From FW021-bin31 sp964478125 (GTDB lineage: Bacteria > Bacteroidota > Bacteroidia > Chitinophagales > Chitinophagaceae): a stretch of 43,975 nucleotides of DNA. Made by a program: the position numbers and the translations under genes. Under the pieces are notes generated by a model, which was given only the letters and a program-made list of their open reading frames with translations, had not been told where the DNA came from and ran no database searches. The DNA lies in contig CAYZGR010000022.1 in NCBI GenBank assembly GCA_964478125.1, positions 1 to 43,975 of the forward strand, given 5' to 3'. Shown piece by piece: positions 24,177-32,164 of this stretch (positions are counted from its first letter, which is position 1; every line of letters begins with the position of its first letter).

Positions 24177-26936
24177 ATGAAATATATATACCTTGCCTTC
24201 CTGTTCCTTTTTATCGCTGAGGGTTCCTTAGCGCAGTCTCAATTTCCCGGGGACATTGATTCTTTAAGCCAAAAACTTTCTACTGATTTATCAGACAGCA
24301 GCAGACTGATGGTTTCCGAAGCGCTTGCGCATGCCTACCTGTGGACGGATAATGACAGCGCCCTCTATTTTTCCAAAAAAACCATGCATTTGGCAAACAA
24401 ACTGGATAACAAAATAGAAGAAGCCTGGGGAGGGATCTGGAAATTTACCGCGGAGGGATTAAAAAGACAAGACACCCAGGCCATTAAGACCTACTTTTAT
24501 ACAAAGGAACTAGCTCAAGACATTCAGGAAGACACGCTAAAAACCTTCCTTACCATTTATGCCGGTATCCTGTATCTTCAACTAAAGGAGTACCAAAAAA
24601 GCCTGGATATTTTACTGGCCGACACCTCTTTATACGGAGGCCCTTTTGGCGGCGTAAATGAGGTTATTGCAGAAGTGTATTACAAGTATAACAAGCCCGA
24701 CTCCGCCATTAAATACATTAAAAAAGCGATCCGCTTTTATAAAAAACAGCATTATGAATGGAATGCCCTTCCCCGCGTTTTGGGAAACAGCTACCGTATA
24801 AAAGGAGCATTCGATTTAGCTTTGCAGGAGTTGCATAAGGCCTTATATAGGGCCCATATGGATAATATCAGATCCGACATTATTGTTGCCAATGTGAGCC
24901 TGGCACAGACTTTCTTTGCTATGAAAAACTATGATTCCTCTCTGTATTATAGCGAGGCGGCGCTGCATTCGGCGGGGTTCAATACTTTTCCCGACCAGCA
25001 GGCGCAAACCTATCGGCTGTTGATGGATTTATATAAAATTAGAAATAATCCCGACAGCGCATATAAATATACCGCCCTCACCCTCCAACTGAAGGACAGC
25101 ATTTATGCCGCAGAAAAGATAAGAGCCGTTCAGCGGGCACAACTTGAACAGCAGATGAAGATGCTGCAAATAGAGAAGGAAAGAACCGCTTATCAAAACC
25201 GGGTAAAGGTGTATGCACTTATTGCAATAGTATTGGTCATCCTGCTTATTGCGGTCTTGCTATACAATAACAACCGCCGCAAACAACAAACCAATCAAAA
25301 TTTGCAGGCTGCCCAAAGGAAGCTTCTCCAGTCCGAGCATAAATTAAAGGAGATGGACCATCTGAAATCCCGTTTTTTTGCCAACATCTCTCACGAATTT
25401 CGTACCCCGCTTACTTTGCTTATCGGTCCTTTGGAAGACCTGATGAAGGGAGGCAGCGTGGAAGCTTTTAAGGATATTTTACCCGATATGTATCGCAACT
25501 CCCAACGGTTGTTGCAGTTGATCAATCAATTGCTGGATCTTTCAAGGCTGGATGCCGGCAAATACCGGATCCATACCGTGAGTGAACCTGTTATTCCATT
25601 CGTCAAGCAGATCGTTCATTCCTTTTCTTCTTTGGCGGATGCCAAAGATATAGACCTGGAAACGGACGTGGATCCCGACCTCCGGCGCGACCTGGATCAG
25701 GGAAGCCTTACCTTTTATTTCGACAGGGATATTGTAGAAAAAATCCTGACCAACCTGCTTTCCAATGCGTTTAAATTTACGTCGCCGGGAGGCCATATTA
25801 TTGTCACACTTGGTCTGCCGGAAGAAGAGACCGGCTTTATGGCGCTAAGAGTAGAAGACAATGGAGAAGGTATCCCTGCGGATAAGTTGCCCTATATCTT
25901 TGACCGGTTTTATCAGGCGGAAAACAGCGGGAAGCGGGTGGCCGGAAGTGGAATCGGTCTTGCCCTTATCAAAGAACTGATAGAATTGCATGGCGGAAAA
26001 ATATCCGTAAGCAGCGAGCAGGGAAAAGGGAGTTGTTTCAGCTGTTTATTGCCCCTGAACAAAAGGATCGCTTCTGAGCAGGACAAAAGTGCAGATAATC
26101 AGGCGGTAACCGCTCCCAATGATGTGGCGCAAACGGTGGAAGACCAGGATAGCCAACCGGCCGAAAATGAGCATAAAGAGTTGCCGTTGGTTTTGGTAGC
26201 AGAAGACCAGCGGGATGTACGTAAATATATTTGTTCCAATTTAAAAGGCCAATATAAAACAATAGAAGTGACTGACGGGACAGACGGATTAAAAACGGCT
26301 ATGGATCATATCCCCGACCTGGTGATCAGCGACGTGATGATGCCGGAAATGAACGGCTTTGAGTTATGTGCCGCGTTAAAAACAGATAAACGGACCAGTC
26401 ACATTCCCGTTATTCTGCTTACGGCGAGAGCCGAAGACCGGGACAAGATAGCGGGTCTGGAAACCGGCGCCGATGCGTATCTGATCAAACCCTTTAATTC
26501 ACGGGAATTACTGATCAGAGTAAAAAACCTGATCGGTTTAAGAAATAAGATGCGGGCCAAATTCAGCGGCCGGCTTGTTGTGAAACCAACGGAAATAACC
26601 GTTACTTCCCAGGACCGGAAGTTCATGCAAAAATTACTGGAAACGGTGGAGGCACATATGGATGATGCGGAGTTTTCCGTGGAAGCGCTGGGTAAAGAAG
26701 TCAACATGAGCGTGTCGCAGATCAACCGCAAACTCAAAGCGCTGATCAATCAACCTGCCTCCCAATTTATCCGGTCGGTACGGCTGGAAAGAGCTATGGA
26801 ATTGCTGAAAAAGAATACCGGCACGGTGTCCGAAGTGGCTTTCCAAACCGGCTTTGAAAATCCTTCTTATTTTACCAAAGTATTTAAAAAACAGTTTGGG
26901 TGCTTGCCATCGGAGAAAGAGGAGTTTCCGGAGTGA
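24177..26936 (+). CDS. Hybrid two-component system sensor/regulator with AraC output (HTCS-like)
   Basis: Single-protein phosphorelay regulator, 919 aa. A signal peptide (1-19) is followed by a periplasmic sensor of TPR-like helices (about 30-330, for example PDSAIKYIKKAIRFYKK), not the beta-propellers of classical PUL HTCS. One membrane helix lies at about 344-363 and a short coiled coil follows. The HisKA phospho-acceptor is H406 in ISHEFRTP. The HATPase has its N box near 525, DNGEG near 560 and GSGIGLALI near 589. The receiver domain (about 670-790) has D719 in SDVMMPEMNG and lysine in LIKPF. An AraC-type helix-turn-helix is at about 820-915. It probably controls neighbouring operons. The signal it senses is unknown. 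Confidence 0.94.
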   Translation: MKYIYLAFLFLFIAEGSLAQSQFPGDIDSLSQKLSTDLSDSSRLMVSEALAHAYLWTDNDSALYFSKKTMHLANKLDNKIEEAWGGIWKFTAEGLKRQDTQAIKTYFYTKELAQDIQEDTLKTFLTIYAGILYLQLKEYQKSLDILLADTSLYGGPFGGVNEVIAEVYYKYNKPDSAIKYIKKAIRFYKKQHYEWNALPRVLGNSYRIKGAFDLALQELHKALYRAHMDNIRSDIIVANVSLAQTFFAMKNYDSSLYYSEAALHSAGFNTFPDQQAQTYRLLMDLYKIRNNPDSAYKYTALTLQLKDSIYAAEKIRAVQRAQLEQQMKMLQIEKERTAYQNRVKVYALIAIVLVILLIAVLLYNNNRRKQQTNQNLQAAQRKLLQSEHKLKEMDHLKSRFFANISHEFRTPLTLLIGPLEDLMKGGSVEAFKDILPDMYRNSQRLLQLINQLLDLSRLDAGKYRIHTVSEPVIPFVKQIVHSFSSLADAKDIDLETDVDPDLRRDLDQGSLTFYFDRDIVEKILTNLLSNAFKFTSPGGHIIVTLGLPEEETGFMALRVEDNGEGIPADKLPYIFDRFYQAENSGKRVAGSGIGLALIKELIELHGGKISVSSEQGKGSCFSCLLPLNKRIASEQDKSADNQAVTAPNDVAQTVEDQDSQPAENEHKELPLVLVAEDQRDVRKYICSNLKGQYKTIEVTDGTDGLKTAMDHIPDLVISDVMMPEMNGFELCAALKTDKRTSHIPVILLTARAEDRDKIAGLETGADAYLIKPFNSRELLIRVKNLIGLRNKMRAKFSGRLVVKPTEITVTSQDRKFMQKLLETVEAHMDDAEFSVEALGKEVNMSVSQINRKLKALINQPASQFIRSVRLERAMELLKKNTGTVSEVAFQTGFENPSYFTKVFKKQFGCLPSEKEEFPE

Positions 26937-27401
26937 TCGGCTATTTATCTGTTATTTAAATTAATAAAACCCCTGGGTGAAAGAACAGGCAGGTCAACTA
27001 TCGACATTAGTGTCTAAAAATAGAATCTATTGTGCCATATAAATATAGCTAAACTTGCCCTTTTTGCTTTAGAAAATCTGCGTATTTCCATTCTCTGGCT
27101 AATTCTCTAAAATCCAGATTCTCCGGTAACTTCATTTTATCCTTATAGGGCGCCATCCTTTCTTCAATTCGTTCCATAGCAGTTTTACCACTATTTGGCC
27201 TTTCGGGAATTGAATTGAAAACCTATTTAAAGACAAATTTACGTAACGTTTGCAATATTACGTGTTGACAATTGCCAATCTTTATTCCTTTGGAAGTTTT
27301 CCCCTAATAAGCTCCCGAAATGCACGATTTGTTCTATAAAAAGCGTGATTTGCTCTACTGTCAGGTTGCTTTTTGACCGTACTTCGTAACTAAAAGATAT
27401 C
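26937..27401. other. Intergenic region before the M13 peptidase
   Basis: 465 bases. The minus strand holds a 42-codon frame (separate entry). The motif TTACGTAA at 27239-27246 recurs as ATTACGT at 27257-27263, forming an inverted repeat around GTTTGC. Two similar segments, CGATTTGTTCT and TGATTTGCTCT, lie at about 27325 and 27346. No consensus promoter for the downstream gene and no terminator were recognised. Confidence 0.4.
27049..27177 (-). CDS. Short unassigned open frame (42 aa)
   Basis: Encodes a highly charged peptide beginning MERIEERMAPYKDKMKLPEN and ending in a lysine-rich LKQKGQV. The frame remains open for 14 more codons upstream and still reads like protein (IPERPNSGKTA), so this may be the C-terminal remnant of a longer gene. 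Codon use and the amphipathic helical pattern look coding. No Shine-Dalgarno was seen. It is antisense to its neighbours and too small for a confident call. No family was recognised. Confidence 0.35.
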   Translation of the reverse strand: MERIEERMAPYKDKMKLPENLDFRELAREWKYADFLKQKGQV

Positions 27402-29465
27402 ATGAGAAACATCCTTTCTTTTTTTTGGTTTCTGCCCCTCTTGCTTTTATTGAGTTGCCAATCCGGCCAGAGGGAAAAGGAAGCGCCCCTGCTCGATCTT
27501 TCTGCCAGAGATACAACAGTTCGTCCACAGGATAATTTTTTTGAATATGCGAATGGCGCGTGGCTGAAAAATGCCAAAATTCCCGCTGATAAGGTGGGTG
27601 CCGGCTCCTTTTTTGATGTGGATGAATTGCTGAACGGCCATATCAAAGGCATTCTCGATTCCTGTGTCGATCTAAAGAATCCCAAGGCAGGAGCCCCCGC
27701 ACAGCAGATCGGAGCCCTGTACCTGGCTGCAATGGATAGCGCCGCTATTGACAGAGCCGGACTGCATCCTCTACAGACAAGTTTAGACCGGATAGCAGCG
27801 ATCAACAGCCCGGAGGATATTGTCGATGAGATCATACAGGAGTATAAGAACGGCGACTGGCTCTGGGATTGGTATTCTTTTGGAGGTCCCGGTCCGCTGC
27901 TCTCTATGATGGTATATACGGACGATAAAAACAGCAACATCAACAGATTCCAATGTATGCAGGGAGGACTGGGATTGCCCAATAAAAATTATTATTTTAA
28001 AACAGATTCCACCGGCCAAAATATTGTCCGGGCATATACGGCTTATATCGCCACGGTGCTCAGTCTTCATGGCGATAGTGCAACCGCCGATCAGGACGCA
28101 GCCCATATTTATGCCCTGGAGAAAAGGCTGGCGGCAGCCTCCAAATCTCCGGTAGAACTGAGAGACCCGGAGGCCAATTATCACCTCATGTCTGTCGCAG
28201 AAGTCAATAAACACACTCCTTTTATTCATTGGAACGAGGTATTGAATAAACTGGGCGTACAAACAGACACGTTATTAATAAAACAGCCCAAGTATTATGA
28301 GGCGCTCTCCGGATTATTGACCGCAATGCCGATAAATGTATGGAGAAATTATCTGGCTTTTCATTTGATCAACCGTTATGCTGCCTGGTTGAGCCGACCT
28401 TTTGCAGATGCCGCTTTTGATTTTTATGGTAAGACGCTGGCCGGTCTGAAAAAACAAAAACCACGCTGGAAACGAACAGTAGCTTTAATAAACGAGACCT
28501 TGGGAGATGCCTTGGGACAACTGTATGTAAAAAAATATTTCCCACCGTCTTCCAAGAAATACATGATGGGATTGGTAGATAATTTAAAAGCGGCTTATCG
28601 GGAGCAAATCCAAAATCTGACCTGGATGAGCGATGCTACCAAAGATAAAGCGTTGGATAAATTGAGCGCCATCGTTAAAAAAATCGGTTATCCCGATAAG
28701 TGGAAAGATTATTCTTCGGTAAAAATTGATCGGGGTGCCTTGATCGCCGATCTGAAGCGTATAGGGCAATGGTATTTTAAATATGATATGGATAAACTGC
28801 ATGAACCGGTAGATCGTTCGGAATGGTTCATGACGCCAACAACCGTGAATGCTTATTATAACCCGACTTCCAACGACATCAATTTTCCGGCCGGCATATT
28901 GGTAGCTCCTTTTTATTTTAAAAATGGCGACGATGCTTTGAATTATGGGGGTATAGGGATGGTGATCAGCCATGAAATGACACACGGATTCGATGATCAG
29001 GGCAGCCAATACGATAAAGACGGCAACCTGAAAGCCTGGTGGACCAAAGCCGACCGGGAAAAATTTGAAAAACGGGCAGAGCGGATCGTACAGCAATATC
29101 ATCATTATACGATTCAAGACAGCATTCACCTCAACGGAAAACGAACAGAGGGAGAAAACATTGCCGACAATGGCGGCTTAAAGATTGCTTATGCCGCATT
29201 TAAAAGGACCAAAGAAGGCCAAAGCGACACACTTATAAATGGATTGACTCCCGATCAGCGCTTCTTCTTGTCTCTTGCTCAAATATGGCGGATGAAAGTC
29301 CGGCCGAAGTTTCTTCTGTTACAGGTGAATACGGACTTTCATTCCCCGGCTCAATTTCGGGTCAACGGTCCGGTTTCTAATCTCTCTGCGTTTTATAAAG
29401 CTTTTAATGTAAAACCCGGTGATAAGATGTACCGGCCGGATAGTTTGCGGGTCGATATCTGGTAA
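27402..29465 (+). CDS. M13 family metallopeptidase (neprilysin/PepO-like) lipoprotein
   Basis: Zinc endopeptidase of 687 aa that cleaves oligopeptides, predicted to be lipid-anchored outside the cytoplasm (lipobox LLLSC near residue 20). The N-terminal M13 domain begins PQDNFFEYANGAWLKNAKIP. The catalytic domain has the zinc motif HEMTH at 524-528, the third ligand E585 in ENIADNGG with D589, the substrate-binding NAYYNP motif, and the C-terminal family element VNGPVSNLSAFYKAFNVKPGD. All catalytic residues are present. It stands at the head of a run of peptidase genes. Confidence 0.96.
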   Translation: MRNILSFFWFLPLLLLLSCQSGQREKEAPLLDLSARDTTVRPQDNFFEYANGAWLKNAKIPADKVGAGSFFDVDELLNGHIKGILDSCVDLKNPKAGAPAQQIGALYLAAMDSAAIDRAGLHPLQTSLDRIAAINSPEDIVDEIIQEYKNGDWLWDWYSFGGPGPLLSMMVYTDDKNSNINRFQCMQGGLGLPNKNYYFKTDSTGQNIVRAYTAYIATVLSLHGDSATADQDAAHIYALEKRLAAASKSPVELRDPEANYHLMSVAEVNKHTPFIHWNEVLNKLGVQTDTLLIKQPKYYEALSGLLTAMPINVWRNYLAFHLINRYAAWLSRPFADAAFDFYGKTLAGLKKQKPRWKRTVALINETLGDALGQLYVKKYFPPSSKKYMMGLVDNLKAAYREQIQNLTWMSDATKDKALDKLSAIVKKIGYPDKWKDYSSVKIDRGALIADLKRIGQWYFKYDMDKLHEPVDRSEWFMTPTTVNAYYNPTSNDINFPAGILVAPFYFKNGDDALNYGGIGMVISHEMTHGFDDQGSQYDKDGNLKAWWTKADREKFEKRAERIVQQYHHYTIQDSIHLNGKRTEGENIADNGGLKIAYAAFKRTKEGQSDTLINGLTPDQRFFLSLAQIWRMKVRPKFLLLQVNTDFHSPAQFRVNGPVSNLSAFYKAFNVKPGDKMYRPDSLRVDIW

Positions 29466-29506
29466 AATCCTTGGGAAGCATAAGAAACCTATAAAATCTG
29501 AATCTC

Positions 29507-29689
29507 ATGGTATTAAGAAATAAACAGGAATCGAATTCAGGCGCTCCTCTTCCGGGGGATAAGGCTTTTATGATAGAAACACTGGTTTTCCTCCTGCTCA
29601 GGGTGATCTGTGCAGGAGGATTGGTTTATTCTATTGTGCGGCTGCTCACTTTTATTACAGAAGTCATGACGGTAGACGGGTTGCCGTAG
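29507..29689 (+). CDS. Small predicted membrane protein
   Basis: 60-aa open frame lying between the M13 peptidase (41 bases upstream) and the prolyl-oligopeptidase-like gene (38 bases downstream) on the same strand. A polar N-terminus of about 20 residues precedes one hydrophobic helix (TLVFLLLRVICAGGLVYSIV). No family was recognised. An in-frame ATG at codon 22 would give a shorter form of about 39 aa starting just before the helix. Support is its position and single strong helix only. Confidence 0.4.
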   Translation: MVLRNKQESNSGAPLPGDKAFMIETLVFLLLRVICAGGLVYSIVRLLTFITEVMTVDGLP

Positions 29690-29727
29690 TCAATCGAAAA
29701 TATGGATAAAATTAAAAAAGATCAATC

Positions 29728-31446
29728 ATGAAACATTTAACCTTCTTCCTGCTACTTGCATGGCTGCCTCTCATGGCGGTGAGTAAGGGAGGGGGCGAAG
29801 TAGGTAAAATTTATATCATTAATGTAGATACGAAAAAATTGTTTCTTGAAAAGATAGGTTCAACCTGGGATGGCGTATTTTCCTGGTTGAAAGATAGCAA
29901 AGGGTTTATTTATGAATTACTCAATGGTTACGATACCAAATCCATGAGTGCCTTGATGAATTCTCGATCCATGTATCATGTTTTGGGCACGGACCCTTCG
30001 AAAGACCGGGTAATTTTCTCTTACAAGAGATACCCGGATCTCGGGTTTGATTCTTCACAAATTTATGTTACTTTTTTTAGTGCAGATTATAAATATCTCC
30101 TCAGTCTGCCTGCTAATGTTAGCCATGATTACAATATCTTTTATGCACCTGCATCTGATTTATTAAATACTCATATTCCCTGGGAAAAGCTTGCTGACTC
30201 AAAAAATCATATTACCGCTGCCAATATTATCGGAGATGAAATATACCTGCTCAGTCATGATAATGCACCTAAGTATAAGATCATTAAAACCAGCTTAAAG
30301 AGCCCTGATCTGGCTCATGCTAAAGTTGTTATTCCCGAAGAGAATAAGAAAATCATTGGCATGGCCAGGTCCAGGGATTACTTGTTTGTCACCTATAGTG
30401 ATGGAATCAATAGTACGGCAAAATTATACAACCTGTACACTGGAAAATTGTCTCCTGTCAAATTCCCTATGACTGCAAATGGAATTTTCCTGCCTTATGA
30501 TATTCATTCCAATGAGGGACTGATCACACTTACCTCCTGGAAGCAACCGGTTACTTTTTATGATTATAATGCAGATACAAAGTCAACAAAAAGAAACACA
30601 TTTAATGTAAATGTAAGTTACCCGGGCATTAATGATCTGGTAGTGATAGAAACGGAAGTGAGGAGTTATGATGGGACGATGGTACCGCTTTCCATTGTTT
30701 ATAAAAAGAATGTAAAGTTGAATGGTCAGGCAAATTGTCTGTTGAGAGGATACGGAGCCTACGGGATCTCAATCACTCCTTATTTTAGTACAATGAATTT
30801 AGCTTTGCTGAATAAGGGAATGGTCCTGGCACAAGCTCATGTCAGAGGCGGTGGTGAAAAAGGGGAAGCCTGGTACAAAGGCGGCTATAAAACCACCAAG
30901 CCCAATACCTGGAAAGATTTCATTGCCTGTGCGGAATACCTTATTCAACACCATTATACTTCTCCTCAAAAGTTAATTGGCATGGGTACCAGCGCCGGTG
31001 GGATTACCATAGGCAGAGCCATTACTGCCCGACCTGATTTGTTTGGAGCAGCTATTGATAATGTTGGTTGTACCAATATGCTGCGGTCTGAGACTACACC
31101 AACCGGACCAGCTAACATAGCAGAATTTGGTACAGTAAAAGATTCGGTAGAAAGCCGGGCTTTATATGAAATGGATGCTTTGCATCATGTAAAGAAAGGC
31201 GTGAAATATCCCGCAGTCATTTGTGTTGGTGGAATGCATGATCCAAGAGTAATGCTTTGGCAGCCGGCCAAGTTCGCGGCCAAACTCCAATGGGCCACCG
31301 CTTCGGATAAGCCTGTGCTGTTGGATGTGAACTATGACAACGGTCATTTTACCCAGGATAAATCCGTCACCTTTAAAAACTTTGCCAATATGTTTTCTTT
31401 TGCCTTATGGCAGACCGGGAATCCACAGTTTCAGTTGAAGAAGTGA
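29728..31446 (+). CDS. Prolyl oligopeptidase-like serine peptidase (S9A), shortened propeller
   Basis: Exported enzyme of 572 aa with a signal peptide (about 1-18). The C-terminal alpha/beta-hydrolase domain has the triad S422 (GMGTSAGG), D505 (GMHDPRV) and H540 (DNGHFT), together with S9A landmarks: VRSYDGTMVPLSIVYKK, LLRGYGAYG, AHVRGGGEKGEAWYKGG. Typical S9A enzymes are about 700 aa. Here the protein enters the propeller at a point equivalent to roughly residue 130 of the family, so about 100-130 N-terminal residues are absent and the signal peptide joins directly to blade sequence. It is either a reduced but active form or an altered-specificity relative. The next small gene starts at the base after its stop. 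Confidence 0.88.
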   Translation: MKHLTFFLLLAWLPLMAVSKGGGEVGKIYIINVDTKKLFLEKIGSTWDGVFSWLKDSKGFIYELLNGYDTKSMSALMNSRSMYHVLGTDPSKDRVIFSYKRYPDLGFDSSQIYVTFFSADYKYLLSLPANVSHDYNIFYAPASDLLNTHIPWEKLADSKNHITAANIIGDEIYLLSHDNAPKYKIIKTSLKSPDLAHAKVVIPEENKKIIGMARSRDYLFVTYSDGINSTAKLYNLYTGKLSPVKFPMTANGIFLPYDIHSNEGLITLTSWKQPVTFYDYNADTKSTKRNTFNVNVSYPGINDLVVIETEVRSYDGTMVPLSIVYKKNVKLNGQANCLLRGYGAYGISITPYFSTMNLALLNKGMVLAQAHVRGGGEKGEAWYKGGYKTTKPNTWKDFIACAEYLIQHHYTSPQKLIGMGTSAGGITIGRAITARPDLFGAAIDNVGCTNMLRSETTPTGPANIAEFGTVKDSVESRALYEMDALHHVKKGVKYPAVICVGGMHDPRVMLWQPAKFAAKLQWATASDKPVLLDVNYDNGHFTQDKSVTFKNFANMFSFALWQTGNPQFQLKK

Positions 31447-31710
31447 ATGATAAAGATGAAAAATATGAAAAGATACGATAATGTAAACCAGCAAAGAAGG
31501 GATGTCCCGCCCGGGATGCCGCCTAAGCATGGTCCTCCCTATACGCTTGCAGAGATCGGGTATCTCGTAAACGAGATCGTTAAAATTCCCCCACATTTGC
31601 ATTCGATAGAACAAATTAAGCAGCTGAATGAGCAAATGATGCAGGCGCTTGAGGGAGTGGTGAGTTATATAGGGAGCAGTATTGAAGGAAGGGATAGGGG
31701 ATCTCTATAG
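31447..31710 (+). CDS. Small orphan protein, paralogue of the 22340 product
   Basis: 87-aa protein with no signal or membrane helix. The N-terminus is proline and glycine rich (DVPPGMPPKHGPP). The amphipathic half (YTLAEIGYLVNEIVKIPPHL, then HSIEQIKQLNEQMMQALEGV) aligns without gaps to the 22340 product. The start codon abuts the stop of the peptidase gene; internal ATGs at codons 4 and 7 are alternatives. Both members of this small family sit directly beside an exported protein gene. The family was not recognised. Confidence 0.65.
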   Translation: MIKMKNMKRYDNVNQQRRDVPPGMPPKHGPPYTLAEIGYLVNEIVKIPPHLHSIEQIKQLNEQMMQALEGVVSYIGSSIEGRDRGSL

Positions 31711-32164
31711 CCATCGTCTTTTGTCCTGTGCAGGGAAATGGCGCACCCCTTTGTATAATTTGGTACTTCCGGATCGCTGGTTCCCCGGGAAGCCTGAAAG
31801 GCTTCAAATAACCGTGGGTGAAGCCCACGGAGAAAAGGAATAAAGAATAAGAAGGGCTGCCTGAAAAGATCGCCATTTGGTAGAATCAGAAATCTAGAAT
31901 ACGAATGCAGTGAAGCAATATTAATATAATTATATGTTTATTATGAGATAGCTTCAGTCGTTCCTCCTTCGCTATGATGTTGGAAGGACTTTTTAGACAG
32001 TTCCAAAATGAACAATCAAAATCAAACCATCATTCCTGGAAAGACCAATTACAGGCTTGTTACCCCAACAACGATCACAGCATTTCCGGAGGGAACGCCA
32101 CTTTACAATTGTTTACCCGTATGACGGATTATTTTGAAAAATTTATAACCCTAATCCTAATGCT
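31711..32164. other. Intergenic region with REP-like hairpins
   Basis: 454 bases. It contains the hairpin pair at 31789-31830 (separate entry), followed by AT-rich sequence. An open frame beginning at 31974 runs into the TonB-receptor gene in another frame and is not supported as a gene. No consensus promoter was found for the receptor gene. Confidence 0.4.
31789..31830. repeat. Twin REP-like hairpins
   Basis: The first stem is GAAGCCT/AGGCTTC (31789-31805, 3-base loop) and the second is CCGTGGG/CCCACGG (31812-31830, 5-base loop), six bases apart. Their GC content contrasts with the surroundings. The arrangement resembles repetitive extragenic palindromes. It could also attenuate transcription between the small gene and the receptor gene, although only AGAAAAGG follows and no U-tract is present. 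Confidence 0.55.

Noticed and set aside
27239..27982. 247-residue minus-strand open frame
   Set aside because: It lies antisense to the 5' part of the clear M13 peptidase gene, has composition typical of a shadow frame (Ser/Pro-rich, no domain), and no start context.
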